Below are positions 15,955 through 24,300 of a DNA stretch of 64,000 nucleotides, piece after piece. The notes beneath the pieces are model-generated. The model had not been told where the DNA came from, ran no database searches, and saw only the letters and a list, made by a program, of their open reading frames with translations. This DNA is from Candidatus Enterococcus testudinis (GTDB lineage Bacteria; Bacillota; Bacilli; Lactobacillales; Enterococcaceae), in NCBI RefSeq assembly GCF_002140915.1, contig NZ_NGKU01000001.1, positions 602,799 to 666,798 on the forward strand, given 5' to 3'. How positions within the stretch are numbered: the first letter of the stretch is position 1; each line of letters starts with the position of its first letter. The translations under genes were made by a program, and so were the position numbers.

Positions 15955-16482
15955 ATGCGTCCATTTGAGATGACAGAAGAGTTTCACCGCACCTTTGATC
16001 CAACTTGTCCACCGATCCCCCAACCGTTTTCTTATGAAAAAGCAGTTTTTCGGGGTGGTTTCAAAATTGAAGAGATCGTTGAATTGATTTATGCCGCCAG
16101 CAATAATGATCAAGAGAAATTCTCAGTAGGGCTTGCGCAGTTGCATCAGGCAATTGATCAAGCGGCGCAGAAGCTTGCCGCTAAAGCGCAGCCAACGGAA
16201 GATTCTTTTGTAGAGCAAGTGGATGCGCTATGTGATTTGCTGTACTTTACCTATGGTTCGTTCTCCCTTATGGGGATTGATCCAGATCCATTATTGGCGA
16301 TCGTCCATCAAGCCAACATGGGGAAACTGTTTCCTGATGGGCAACCGCATTACCACCCGGAAACCCATAAGGTGATGAAGCCTGATGACTGGTCAGAACG
16401 TTTTGCTCCAGAAAGCAAAATCAAAGAAGAAATCAACCGTCAAATCAAAACCAAACAAAATCAAATCAAAGACAACCAATAA
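15955..16482 (+). CDS. MazG/PRA-PH-like NTP pyrophosphohydrolase
   Basis: A 175-residue all-alpha protein resembling the Cof-linked PRA-PH/MazG-like family. Helix 1 carries FKIEEIVELIYAA (E-x2-E) and a later helix carries QVDALCDLLYFTYGSF (D-x3-D), the expected metal-binding acidic pairs. The tail VHQANMGKLFPDG...HPETHKVMKPDDW is typical of this subgroup. The predicted activity is hydrolysis of a nucleoside triphosphate or similar compound. The C-terminus is Lys/Gln-rich. ATG 15955 follows a GAGGAAG ribosome binding site. Confidence 0.8.
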   Translation: MRPFEMTEEFHRTFDPTCPPIPQPFSYEKAVFRGGFKIEEIVELIYAASNNDQEKFSVGLAQLHQAIDQAAQKLAAKAQPTEDSFVEQVDALCDLLYFTYGSFSLMGIDPDPLLAIVHQANMGKLFPDGQPHYHPETHKVMKPDDWSERFAPESKIKEEINRQIKTKQNQIKDNQ

Positions 16483-16485
16483 AAC

Positions 16486-16534
16486 AAACGACCGTCCACA
16501 GCGCTGCATTTCTGCGCATTGTTGACGGTCGTTT
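16486..16534. terminator. Terminator between convergent MazG-like and aspartate kinase genes
   Basis: AAACGACCGTC (16486-16496) pairs with GACGGTCGTTT (16524-16534). The T run on the plus side is short. Confidence 0.7.
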
Positions 16535-16543
16535 CCTTTCGGC

Positions 16544-17893
16544 TTAGTCGAAAAAGGTGTAATACAAGGTTCGAACAGCCGCTTTTTCTTGTTCTTTGTG
16601 GATACCGAACATAATGCTGACTTCCGAGGAACCTTGGTTGATCATTTCTAAGTTGATGTTTTTGCGGGCGAGGGCAGCGGTGCTGTCCGCGGTGATCCCG
16701 ACACGCTGCCGCATGCCTTCACCAACTACTACGACCATAGAGAGGTCATGGGTAATTCGTAATTCATCTGGATCAATCTCATAAGCGATCTTTCTTAACA
16801 GTGTTTCTTCTAACTCAGCTGTTAATTGATTGGAACGCATGATGATCGAAATATCGTCGATTCCTGAAGGCATGTGTTCATAATTCAAATCCAAGTCACG
16901 GAAGATTTCAAGTACCCGCAAGGTAAAGCCGACTTCGCGGTTCATCAGATATTTGCGGATATAGATCATACAAAACCCTTCATCACTGGCGACGCCAATC
17001 ACAGGTTGTTCTAGATTATCCCGATGATTGGTGATCAGTGTTCCCGGGTGACTAGGGTTGTTGGTATTTTTGATCACGACAGGGATTTTGGCATGGTAAG
17101 AAGGCATCAGAGCCTCGTCGTGCAAGACAGTAAAACCAGCATATGACAATTCCCGCATTTCGCGATACGTCACTTCTTTGATTGACTCCGGGCGATGGAC
17201 ATAACCTGGATGTGCGGAAAAAATGCCATCCACATCAGTAAAGTTCTCATAGAGATCGACTTGCAAGCCAGCTGCAACGATAGCGCCAGAAATGTCAGAA
17301 CCGCCGCGAGAAAATGTACAGATATCACCCGCTTCGGTATAACCAAAGAAGCCGGGAATCACCAGAATAGCTTGGCTATCATGCCAAGCGTTGATTTTCT
17401 CATAAGAGGCATGCAGAATACGGGCATTCTGCGGTTCATCCGTCACAGTCATCCCTAACTCCCGTGGATTCATATAGCGGGCAGGCAGACCAGCACTTTG
17501 CAAGATGCCGGCAATCAATTTGGCATTGTTGTCCTCACCGCTGGCCAAGACAGTATCGTAGAAATGAGGATTGTTTTCGTAAGGTAATGTGACAAACTGT
17601 TGTAAAGAGGTATGAATAGATGCTAAGTGATCAGCGGCAATCTTAAATGGTGCCGCAATGGCTTCATAACGGCCATAGATTTCAGCAAGCAATGCTTCGA
17701 TCGGTTCATTGGCACAACGGGCTGCACAAACGGCGAGAAGCAAGTCGGTCACTTTTTTGTCTGCGTTGTTGCGCTTGCCTGGTGCAGAGACCACGACAAA
17801 ACGTCGTTGCGTATCTTCTTTTATAATATCCACTACTTTTTGCACTTGTTCAGCTGAGGCGAGAGAACTGCCTCCAAATTTGGCTACTTTCAT
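16544..17893 (-). CDS. Aspartate kinase (YclM/ThrD-like class)
   Basis: A 449-residue monofunctional aspartokinase, first step of the Lys/Thr/Met and diaminopimelate pathway. KFGGSSL (5-11) is the catalytic start, VVVSAPGKRNNADKKVTDLL follows, SRGGSDISGA (near 192-201) is the nucleotide/substrate region, and two ACT domains form the C-terminal third (about 300-449). The length and N-terminal pattern resemble Bacillus YclM rather than DapG or LysC. I found no lysine riboswitch in its upstream region. Confidence 0.93.
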   Translation of the reverse strand: MKVAKFGGSSLASAEQVQKVVDIIKEDTQRRFVVVSAPGKRNNADKKVTDLLLAVCAARCANEPIEALLAEIYGRYEAIAAPFKIAADHLASIHTSLQQFVTLPYENNPHFYDTVLASGEDNNAKLIAGILQSAGLPARYMNPRELGMTVTDEPQNARILHASYEKINAWHDSQAILVIPGFFGYTEAGDICTFSRGGSDISGAIVAAGLQVDLYENFTDVDGIFSAHPGYVHRPESIKEVTYREMRELSYAGFTVLHDEALMPSYHAKIPVVIKNTNNPSHPGTLITNHRDNLEQPVIGVASDEGFCMIYIRKYLMNREVGFTLRVLEIFRDLDLNYEHMPSGIDDISIIMRSNQLTAELEETLLRKIAYEIDPDELRITHDLSMVVVVGEGMRQRVGITADSTAALARKNINLEMINQGSSEVSIMFGIHKEQEKAAVRTLYYTFFD

Positions 17894-18095
17894 ATGACAT
17901 ACTCCTGTTCAAGCTTTTTACTAGAGTACAGTTTCGCTTTTGATAAATCAAGCTGTTTCTTGAAAAAAGATGATAAATTGCATAAAAAACCGTTTATCAG
18001 CTGTTATTTCGCAATATTTGCTTCCGAATTTTACGAAAAACATTCCTATAAAATATCAGATGCCAAAAAAGTCAATCTTTTTTGCCTCAATCTAA

Positions 18096-18123
18096 TGCTT
18101 GATTTTTTTCTTTATGCTATAAT
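18096..18123 (+). promoter_or_regulatory. Extended -10 promoter of ezrA
   Basis: TGCTATAAT (18115-18123) is a consensus extended -10. A weak TGCTTG at 18096-18101 could be the -35 region with a 16-base spacer. The region 17894-18095 is AT-rich and shows no gene I trust. Confidence 0.65.
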
Positions 18124-18129
18124 CTAGCG

Positions 18130-18253
18130 TAGATGCTTTTTTATAAAGGGGACTTCTGTCCTTTTGTGAAAAAAGCCCCGAAACCAAAATCAATCTGCTT
18201 GTGGGCAGATTTCAGAGGCAACATGTATATTTGAAAATTGGAGGAACCACAAC
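18130..18253 (+). ncRNA. Structured 5' leader of ezrA, class unknown
   Basis: The transcript start would fall near 18130, giving a leader of about 120 bases. It holds one G-U-containing hairpin (18145-18153 with 18158-18165), an alternative pairing of GGGG (18148-18151) with CCCC (18176-18179), and a perfect 7-bp stem AATCTGC (18192-18198) with GCAGATT (18205-18211). I recognise no known riboswitch. Confidence 0.35.
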
Positions 18254-19975
18254 ATGGGAACTAATATCATCTTCGGCATTGTCATTGCGATTATCGTCAT
18301 TGCAGCGATTTTATATGCAATTGGCTATTTTATGCGAAAGAAAAACCAAGAAAAGCTGAATGCCTTGGAAAAACGTAAAGAGAATCTTTTTGACTTGCCA
18401 GTCATAGAAGAGGTCGACGAAGTCAAAAGAATGCACCTTGTCGGTCAAAGTCAAAATACGTTCCGGGAATGGAACCAACAATGGACAGATATTTCTACAA
18501 AATCTTTTGCAGAATTAGAAAGTCAAATTTTCGAAGTGGAAGAATTGAATGAACGCATTCGCTTCTTTAAAGCCAAAGGGGCCATCGAACAAGCGGAAGC
18601 GACCATGAATGACATGGAGAGCCAAGTCGAAGAGATCCGTGCTGGCTTGAAAGAATTGCGTGAAAGTGAAGAACGCAATTCATTAGAAGTCCAAAAAGCA
18701 TTAGACGTCTATGAAGAATTGAAAAAGAACCTTCGTGAACAAGGGGAAGAATTCGGACCTGCGTACAATGAACTACAAAAACAAATCAAAAATATCGAAA
18801 TTGAATTCACACAATTTGTGACATTGAATACTTCTGGTGATCCGGTGGAAGCCCGTGAAGTCTTAGAACAAGCGGAGCAACATACGTACGAAGTCGAAGA
18901 CTTGATGAAACGCATCCCAGCTGCTTACGAAGAATTGAACCGAACTTTCCCAGACCAATTGAAAGAAATCCAAGATGGTTATCAAAAACTGCTTGATCAA
19001 AAATATGTTTTCCCTGAACAAAACTTCCAAGAAGAAATCAACCGCGTCAAGAAACGGGTCGAAAATTCTACTAACGATCTTGCCAAAACAGAAGTTGCGA
19101 CAGTTGAAGTGGCGAATCGTGATACAGCAAGTGATATTGATGGCTTATACACTGTCATGGAACGAGAAATCAATGCCAAGAAATATGTGATGAAAAATCG
19201 TCAAGTCATCGTTGATTACATTGAACATGCGACAAAGAACAACCGTCAGTTATTGATCGAATTAGACCATACCGCACAAAGTTATACATTGAATCATAAT
19301 GAATTAGGTCGTGTCCGCGGCTTCCAAACAGAAGTCGATGAACTGGCACGTCGCAACAATGAGTATTTGCCACAACTTGAAAACCATGAAATTTCTTACT
19401 CAGAAGTGCAAAGCTACTACAAAGATGCTTACAAAATCCTTGATGATGTTGAAAGCCAACAAGTGGAAATCGATGAGTCATTGGCAGAATTGCGTCGTGG
19501 TGAAAAAGTGGCCCACGAAAAAGTGGAAGCCTTCGAATTCCGTTTGCGCAACTTGAAACGATTTGTTGAAAAACAACGATTGCCAGGTTTACCAGGAGAG
19601 TATCTTGAGTTCTTCTTCGTGGCTACTGATCGTGTGGAAGATCTTGGCAAAGAGTTGAACAAGATCCGAATCAACATGCAAGACATCAACAAATTGGTTT
19701 CAGTTTGTGAAGATGATTTGGACCTATTAGATGAACAAACCCATGATTTAGTAGATGCAGCAGCATTGACTGAGCAAATGATGCAATACGCAAATCGCTA
19801 TCGTCATTCTCATCCAGACATCAAAGCGGCGATCGATAAATCATTGTATCTTTTCAGCAAAGAATATCGCTATCAAGACGCCTTAGATGAAATCGGCACT
19901 GCTTTAGAACGTGTCGAACCAGGTGCCTTCAAACGCATCGAAAATTTCTATTTCAATAACCGCGATTTAGTCTAA
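18254..19975 (+). CDS. ezrA: Septation ring formation regulator EzrA
   Basis: A 573-residue protein with one N-terminal membrane helix (about 4-26), a basic stretch (RKKNQEK) and a long coiled-coil cytoplasmic part of spectrin-like repeats, the EzrA plan. It negatively controls FtsZ ring formation and couples division to peptidoglycan synthesis at the membrane. The length and the conserved C-terminal ALERVEPGAFKRIENFYFNN fit the family. ATG 18254 follows TTGGAGG. The next gene is a cysteine desulfurase, a neighbourhood also seen in Bacillus. Confidence 0.97.
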   Translation: MGTNIIFGIVIAIIVIAAILYAIGYFMRKKNQEKLNALEKRKENLFDLPVIEEVDEVKRMHLVGQSQNTFREWNQQWTDISTKSFAELESQIFEVEELNERIRFFKAKGAIEQAEATMNDMESQVEEIRAGLKELRESEERNSLEVQKALDVYEELKKNLREQGEEFGPAYNELQKQIKNIEIEFTQFVTLNTSGDPVEAREVLEQAEQHTYEVEDLMKRIPAAYEELNRTFPDQLKEIQDGYQKLLDQKYVFPEQNFQEEINRVKKRVENSTNDLAKTEVATVEVANRDTASDIDGLYTVMEREINAKKYVMKNRQVIVDYIEHATKNNRQLLIELDHTAQSYTLNHNELGRVRGFQTEVDELARRNNEYLPQLENHEISYSEVQSYYKDAYKILDDVESQQVEIDESLAELRRGEKVAHEKVEAFEFRLRNLKRFVEKQRLPGLPGEYLEFFFVATDRVEDLGKELNKIRINMQDINKLVSVCEDDLDLLDEQTHDLVDAAALTEQMMQYANRYRHSHPDIKAAIDKSLYLFSKEYRYQDALDEIGTALERVEPGAFKRIENFYFNNRDLV

Positions 19976-19979
19976 TCCC

Positions 19980-20014
19980 AAAGCCAGCCAGTGCACGACG
20001 GCTGGCTTTCTTTC
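19980..20014 (+). terminator. Terminator of ezrA
   Basis: AAAGCCAGCC (19980-19989) pairs with GGCTGGCTTT (20000-20009), followed by CTTTC. Confidence 0.8.
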
Positions 20015-20153
20015 TGCGATGAATCAGCTGAACAACACTTGATAGACAACCATACAATTCTTTATAAAATCACTACATTGTGGAACAAGCCTTGAAAGTG
20101 TTAGCTGCACCAGTTATAATGGGAAAGAATTTTTTAGAGAAAGGGTCCTACCA

Positions 20154-21296
20154 TTGATTTATTTCGACAATAGCGCCACAACAGCCATCTATCCCCAAGC
20201 TTTACATACATATACACAAGTGAGTCAACGAATCATCGGCAATCCATCCAGTTTGCATGACCTAGGCAATCAATCCAATCGACTGTTACAGCAATCACGT
20301 CAACAAATTGCGGATACGTTATCTGTTCAACCTACTGAGATTGCTTTTACAAGCGGCGGCACGGAAGGCGACAACTGGGTACTCAAAGGAACGGCACTCG
20401 CCAAGAAAGCCTATGGCAATCATTTGATTATTTCCAGTATCGAACATCCTGCTGTTAGTGAAACCGCAGCACAATTGTCTGAATTAGGTTTTGAGGTCAG
20501 CGTGGCACCAGTCGATGGTCAAGGATTTGTCGATGTCGACGCACTCTCGGCTCTGATCCGCAAAGAAACGATTCTCGTCTCCGTCATGGCAGTCAACAAT
20601 GAAATAGGCAGCATCCAACCCATCAAAGCGATCGCAGCTGTTCTGGAAGAGTATCCAACGATTCATTTTCATGTAGATGCCGTTCAAGCAATCACCAAGG
20701 TTCCCCAAGAGGAATGGATGCCAACACGTGTAGACTTTGCGACGTTTTCAGCCCATAAGTTTCATGGTCCCCGGGGTGTGGGCTTTATCTATTGGAAAAA
20801 AGGCCGCAAATTAGCGCCGCTACTGACAGGTGGCGGTCAAGAAAGCAACCAACGCAGTGGCACTGAAAATGTTCCTGCAATCGCAGCGATGGCCAAAGCT
20901 TTGCGTCTTGCTGCAGAACAAAAAGCCGAAAGACCCAAACATGTTCAGTTATTGAAGCAATACTTATTGGAAGCTTTGGCCAGTTACGAGAAAGTGACAG
21001 TATTTTCTGGCTCTGACGGCTTCGCGCCTCATATCCTGTGCTTTTCATTAAAAGGCATCAGAGGAGAAGTATTGGTTCATGCCTTTGAGGAGAAACAAAT
21101 CTATATTTCTACCACCAGCGCGTGTTCTTCTCGTAAGAAAATGGCCAGCAGCACCTTGCATGCAATGCAAGTTCCCAATGATTTGGCCACATCTGCTGTC
21201 CGCATCAGTTTGGATGAAAGCAATACAATGGCCGAAGTTGAACAATTCTTGATCGTTTTTCATCAGCTTTATCAGAAGTTTTCCAAAATCAACTAA
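20154..21296 (+). CDS. Cysteine desulfurase (NifS/IscS type), thiI partner
   Basis: A 380-residue PLP enzyme that takes sulfur from cysteine as an enzyme persulfide. Lys202 in SAHKFHGP binds PLP, His98 is in SIEHPA, and the catalytic Cys324 is in TSACSS. The start is TTG 20154; the protein begins MIYFDNSATT, exactly where this family begins, and no better start exists. It lies 49 bases before thiI, so it most likely feeds sulfur to ThiI for 4-thiouridine in tRNA (the NifZ role in Bacillus), not general Fe-S assembly. Confidence 0.93.
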   Translation: MIYFDNSATTAIYPQALHTYTQVSQRIIGNPSSLHDLGNQSNRLLQQSRQQIADTLSVQPTEIAFTSGGTEGDNWVLKGTALAKKAYGNHLIISSIEHPAVSETAAQLSELGFEVSVAPVDGQGFVDVDALSALIRKETILVSVMAVNNEIGSIQPIKAIAAVLEEYPTIHFHVDAVQAITKVPQEEWMPTRVDFATFSAHKFHGPRGVGFIYWKKGRKLAPLLTGGGQESNQRSGTENVPAIAAMAKALRLAAEQKAERPKHVQLLKQYLLEALASYEKVTVFSGSDGFAPHILCFSLKGIRGEVLVHAFEEKQIYISTTSACSSRKKMASSTLHAMQVPNDLATSAVRISLDESNTMAEVEQFLIVFHQLYQKFSKIN

Positions 21297-21345
21297 TTAT
21301 CCGAAACAAAACAAAAGATCATTCGATAACTAAAGGAGTTTAATC

Positions 21346-22551
21346 GTGAACTATACAGAAATCATGGTTCGTTATGGCGAACTATCAACAAAAGGGAAAA
21401 ATCGGCGCAGCTTTATCATGCAGTTGGCTGAAAATGTGAAACGGACTTTAGCAGATTTTCCAGATGTGAAGATCCATGCAGAAAGAGACCGGATGCACTT
21501 GTTGTTGAACGGTGCAGATGGCAAACACATCATACCAAGACTGCAAAAAGTCTTCGGTATTCAAAATTTCTCGCCAAGTATTCGCGTGGAGAAAGACATT
21601 GAGGTGTTAAAAACATCTGTGCAAACCTTGATGAAAGAAATCTATACAGGAACGGAAACTTTCAAAATCACTGCCAAACGCAGCGACCACTCGTTTGTTC
21701 AAGACAGCAATGAGCTGAATTTGACATTGGGCAATGCTGTCTTTGATATTTTTCCAGATATTCGTGTACAAATGAAGAAACCGGATATCAATTTGCGGGT
21801 CGAAATTCGGATGGACGGTGCCTATTTGTCTTATGAAACGATTCAAGGTGCTGGCGGTTTGCCAGTTGGGACCAGTGGCAAAGGAATGCTGATGTTGTCT
21901 GGTGGAATCGACTCGCCAGTTGCCGGCTACTATGCGATGAAGCGCGGTGTCGAGATTGAAGCTGTCCACTTTGCAAGTCCGCCTTACACCAGTGAACAAG
22001 CTTTGCAAAAAGCCAAAGATTTGACCGAAAAACTAGTACCGTATGTCGGTAGTATCCAGTTTATTGAAGTGCCCTTTACAGAGGTGCAAGAAGAAATCAA
22101 AAATCGGGTGCCGCAAGGGTATTGGATGACATTGACCCGTCGCATGATGTTGCGTTTGACTGATGCGATTCGCGAACAGCGACATGGGTTGGTGATTTTG
22201 AATGGGGAATCATTAGGACAAGTGGCTTCACAAACTTTGCAGTCAATGGTGGCAATCAATGAAGTGACCACTACACCGATCATCAGGCCTGTGGCAACGA
22301 TGGACAAATTAGAAATCATTGAGGTTGCTCAAGAAATCGATACCTTTGAATTGGCGATTCAACCCTTTGAAGATTGTTGCACGATCTTTGCGCCGCCTCA
22401 ACCAAAAACACGGCCAAAATTGGAAAAAGTCCATTTATACGAAGAACGCTTGGATATTGACGGCATGATCAGTCGCGCAATGGCTGGATTGAAAATTGAG
22501 CAAATCACAGCAAAACAAGCAATAGATGAAGCATTTGCTGACCTTTTGTAA
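21346..22551 (+). CDS. thiI: tRNA 4-thiouridine synthetase ThiI
   Basis: A 401-residue enzyme with a ferredoxin-like domain, a THUMP domain (about 60-165) and a PP-loop adenylation domain starting at [12 protein letters not shown] (near 184-195). It lacks the C-terminal rhodanese domain of the E. coli enzyme, as usual in Firmicutes, so sulfur is expected directly from the neighbouring desulfurase. The start is GTG 21346 after TAAAGGAG. Cys345-346 (EDCCTIF) are conserved late in the protein. Confidence 0.96.
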   Translation: MNYTEIMVRYGELSTKGKNRRSFIMQLAENVKRTLADFPDVKIHAERDRMHLLLNGADGKHIIPRLQKVFGIQNFSPSIRVEKDIEVLKTSVQTLMKEIYTGTETFKITAKRSDHSFVQDSNELNLTLGNAVFDIFPDIRVQMKKPDINLRVEIRMDGAYLSYETIQGAGGLPVGTSGKGMLMLSGGIDSPVAGYYAMKRGVEIEAVHFASPPYTSEQALQKAKDLTEKLVPYVGSIQFIEVPFTEVQEEIKNRVPQGYWMTLTRRMMLRLTDAIREQRHGLVILNGESLGQVASQTLQSMVAINEVTTTPIIRPVATMDKLEIIEVAQEIDTFELAIQPFEDCCTIFAPPQPKTRPKLEKVHLYEERLDIDGMISRAMAGLKIEQITAKQAIDEAFADLL

Positions 22552-22582
22552 ATCTTGCAAAATAAAAGAATACGTATGAAGT

Positions 22583-22618
22583 AAGCCTGTATGCCGTTTC
22601 TAAGACATGCAGGCTTTT
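22583..22618 (+). terminator. Terminator of thiI
   Basis: AAGCCTGTATG (22583-22593) pairs with CATGCAGGCTT (22606-22616) with one G-U pair, followed by TT. Confidence 0.75.
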
Positions 22619-22630
22619 CGTTGCAAAAGT

Positions 22631-22648
22631 TTGTGAATAATTTCTTGC
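22631..22648 (+). promoter_or_regulatory. Possible upstream Rex half-operator
   Basis: TTGTGAA-TAAT-TTC has a perfect left half of the Rex box (TTGTGAA-N4-TTCACAA) and three bases of the right half. It abuts and overlaps the -35 of the rex promoter. Confidence 0.4.
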
Positions 22649-22673
22649 TATTCAAAATTCAACGTGCTACACT
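22645..22673 (+). promoter_or_regulatory. Promoter of rex
   Basis: TTGCTA (22645-22650), 17-base spacer, TACACT (22668-22673). It is flanked by the two Rex-like sites. Confidence 0.65.
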
Positions 22674-22677
22674 CGAT

Positions 22678-22695
22678 ATGTGAACATTTTAACAA
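22678..22695 (+). promoter_or_regulatory. Putative Rex operator
   Basis: ATGTGAA-CATT-TTAACAA differs from the Rex consensus TTGTGAA-N4-TTCACAA at two of fourteen positions. It covers the predicted transcription start of rex, implying autorepression relieved by NADH. Confidence 0.6.
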
Positions 22696-22708
22696 GGGAG
22701 GTAGAACG

Positions 22709-23362
22709 ATGGAAAGCTTAAAAGAAAAGAAACTTCCAAAAGCAACTGCCAAACGGCTGCCAGTCTATTTAAGACACTTAAAAATTCTGGATGCTACAGG
22801 TGTCCAACGGATCAAATCAAAAGAATTTGCCGAAATTACACAGGTCCCTTCTGCAACGATCCGTCGTGATTTTTCGCATTTAGGTGAATTAGGACGTAGT
22901 GGATACGGCTATGATGTGCCGTATTTGATCGAGGTGTTGAGCCATATACTGGAAACCAATGAAGAAAAGAAAATTGCCTTGATCGGTTTTGGTAATTTAG
23001 GCAAAGCATTGGCCAATAACAATTTTCGTCGCAATGAAAACCTGTCGGTGACAGCGGTTTTTGACAATGACCCGCAATTGGTGGGGCAAACGGTTGGTGA
23101 CCATTATGTGTATGGGATGGATCAATTGGCTGAAGTCGTCAAAGAGGAAGGAATCACAGTGGCGATTTCTACGGTACCTAGCCGCTATGCCCAAAGTGCG
23201 GTGGATGTCATCGTTGATGCCGGCATCACAGCAATCTTGAATTTTGCGCCTGATCCAGTAGTGGTACCTAAAGCCGTGAATATTCAATATATCGATTTAA
23301 CGACCGAATTGCAAACCTTGATCTTTTTTGATACGACTTATTCACAAAAAACGAGGGTTTGA
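22709..23362 (+). CDS. rex: Redox-sensing transcriptional repressor Rex
   Basis: A 217-residue repressor that senses NADH/NAD+. The winged helix is near 15-80 (PSATIRRDFSHLGELGRSGYGYDV) and the Rossmann domain starts at IALIGFGNLGKAL (near 90-102). The C-terminal swapped helix region ends in LQTLIFFDTTYSQK. ATG 22709 follows GGGAGG; the frame is open further upstream but has no ribosome binding site. In enterococci it should control fermentation genes. The tpx gene lies 65 bases downstream. Confidence 0.95.
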   Translation: MESLKEKKLPKATAKRLPVYLRHLKILDATGVQRIKSKEFAEITQVPSATIRRDFSHLGELGRSGYGYDVPYLIEVLSHILETNEEKKIALIGFGNLGKALANNNFRRNENLSVTAVFDNDPQLVGQTVGDHYVYGMDQLAEVVKEEGITVAISTVPSRYAQSAVDVIVDAGITAILNFAPDPVVVPKAVNIQYIDLTTELQTLIFFDTTYSQKTRV

Positions 23363-23427
23363 GCAAATTCTTTTCGTTTTCTGTGATTCTTCCTTATACT
23401 GGGAGAAAACGCAATAGGAGAGATGAT

Positions 23428-23919
23428 ATGCAAGTTACACGTAAAGGAACCGTCTATGAAATGCCTGGAGATCAACCAAGGGTTGGAGATATTGCCCATG
23501 ATTTTCGTTTGAAGAGTTTGGATGACACTGAGTACACTCTGGCTGATTTTTTGGGCAAGCCAACGATCATCAGCGTTGTGCCCGATATCGATACACGAGT
23601 GTGTGCATTGCAAACCAAGCGCTTTAATCAAGAGGCTAGTCAATTAGACGAGATTCATTTCGTAACGATCTCAAACAATACCAAAGAAGAACAAGAACAA
23701 TGGTGCGGCAAAGAAGGTGTGGACATGATCGTTTTGCATGATCCAGCAAATACCTTCGGAGAAGCTTACCAAATCATGATTCCAGAATTTGGCCATTTTG
23801 CACGGGCGATTTTTGTATTGGATGCAGATGGTGTCATGCGTCATGTTGAAATCGTACCAGAAATTGCCCAAGAGCCTGATTATCAAGCAGCCATCGACGC
23901 TGCTAAAGCAAACCTCTAA
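23428..23919 (+). CDS. tpx: Thiol peroxidase (atypical 2-Cys peroxiredoxin)
   Basis: A 163-residue Tpx that reduces peroxides with thioredoxin. Peroxidatic Cys59 is in VPDIDTRVCALQT with Thr56, and resolving Cys93 is in EQEQWCGKEG, the atypical 2-Cys arrangement of the family. ATG 23428 follows GGAG. An overlapping ATG at 23423 is out of frame. Its position after rex links it to redox control, but I do not see a Rex box directly before it. Confidence 0.95.
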   Translation: MQVTRKGTVYEMPGDQPRVGDIAHDFRLKSLDDTEYTLADFLGKPTIISVVPDIDTRVCALQTKRFNQEASQLDEIHFVTISNNTKEEQEQWCGKEGVDMIVLHDPANTFGEAYQIMIPEFGHFARAIFVLDADGVMRHVEIVPEIAQEPDYQAAIDAAKANL

Positions 23920-23948
23920 TTGACTTTCGATCGACTTCATTGTAGAAT
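23920..23948 (+). promoter_or_regulatory. Promoter of valS
   Basis: TTGACT (23920-23925), 17-base spacer, TAGAAT (23943-23948). It begins immediately after the tpx stop codon. Confidence 0.75.
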
Positions 23949-23954
23949 ATAGCA

Positions 23955-24216
23955 AGATGAAACAAGAATGAAAACAGCAAGACAATGTTCAAGAGGAGTA
24001 TTTGTTCACCTGGTGTATAGAGAAAAGTCGGTCGGTGCAAGACTTTCCCAGAAGCAAAGAAGGTAGCTTGAAGGTCTTTGATTCGAGGATCCATGCTGAT
24101 CCAAGGACAAACGCATCGTGACCGTTAACTCACGTCAAAGTGGTAGAGAAATCTACAATTTAGGTGGTACCGCGTATCAGCGCCCTAAATGCCTCGGCAT
24201 TTAAGGCGCTTTTTGT
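23955..24216 (+). ncRNA. T-box riboswitch controlling valS
   Basis: The leader carries the T-box core AGGTGGTACCGCG (24162-24174), which pairs with uncharged tRNA acceptor ends, and a terminator (AGCGCC...AAATGCC with GGCATTT...GGCGCT, 24179-24210, then T run). Stem I occupies about 23960-24095. GTC at 24074-24076 is a plausible valine specifier codon, but I could not fold it fully. The gene that follows is valS, so the effector is uncharged tRNA-Val. Confidence 0.9.
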
Positions 24217-24300
24217 TGTCTTCGGCATCCACTGCACATTTTCTGCCCTTTGATTAGCGCTCATCTGACACAATAATTGATCCACATAGGAGGAGACCAC

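Noticed and set aside
17894-18095. Lysine riboswitch upstream of the aspartate kinase
   Set aside because: I looked for the L-box core on the minus strand and did not find its conserved segments; the gap also lacks a clear terminator.
17894-18127. Plus-strand frame of 77 codons between aspartate kinase and ezrA
   Set aside because: It begins in the aspartate kinase ribosome binding region and runs over the ezrA promoter; composition is AT-driven and there is no clear start signal.
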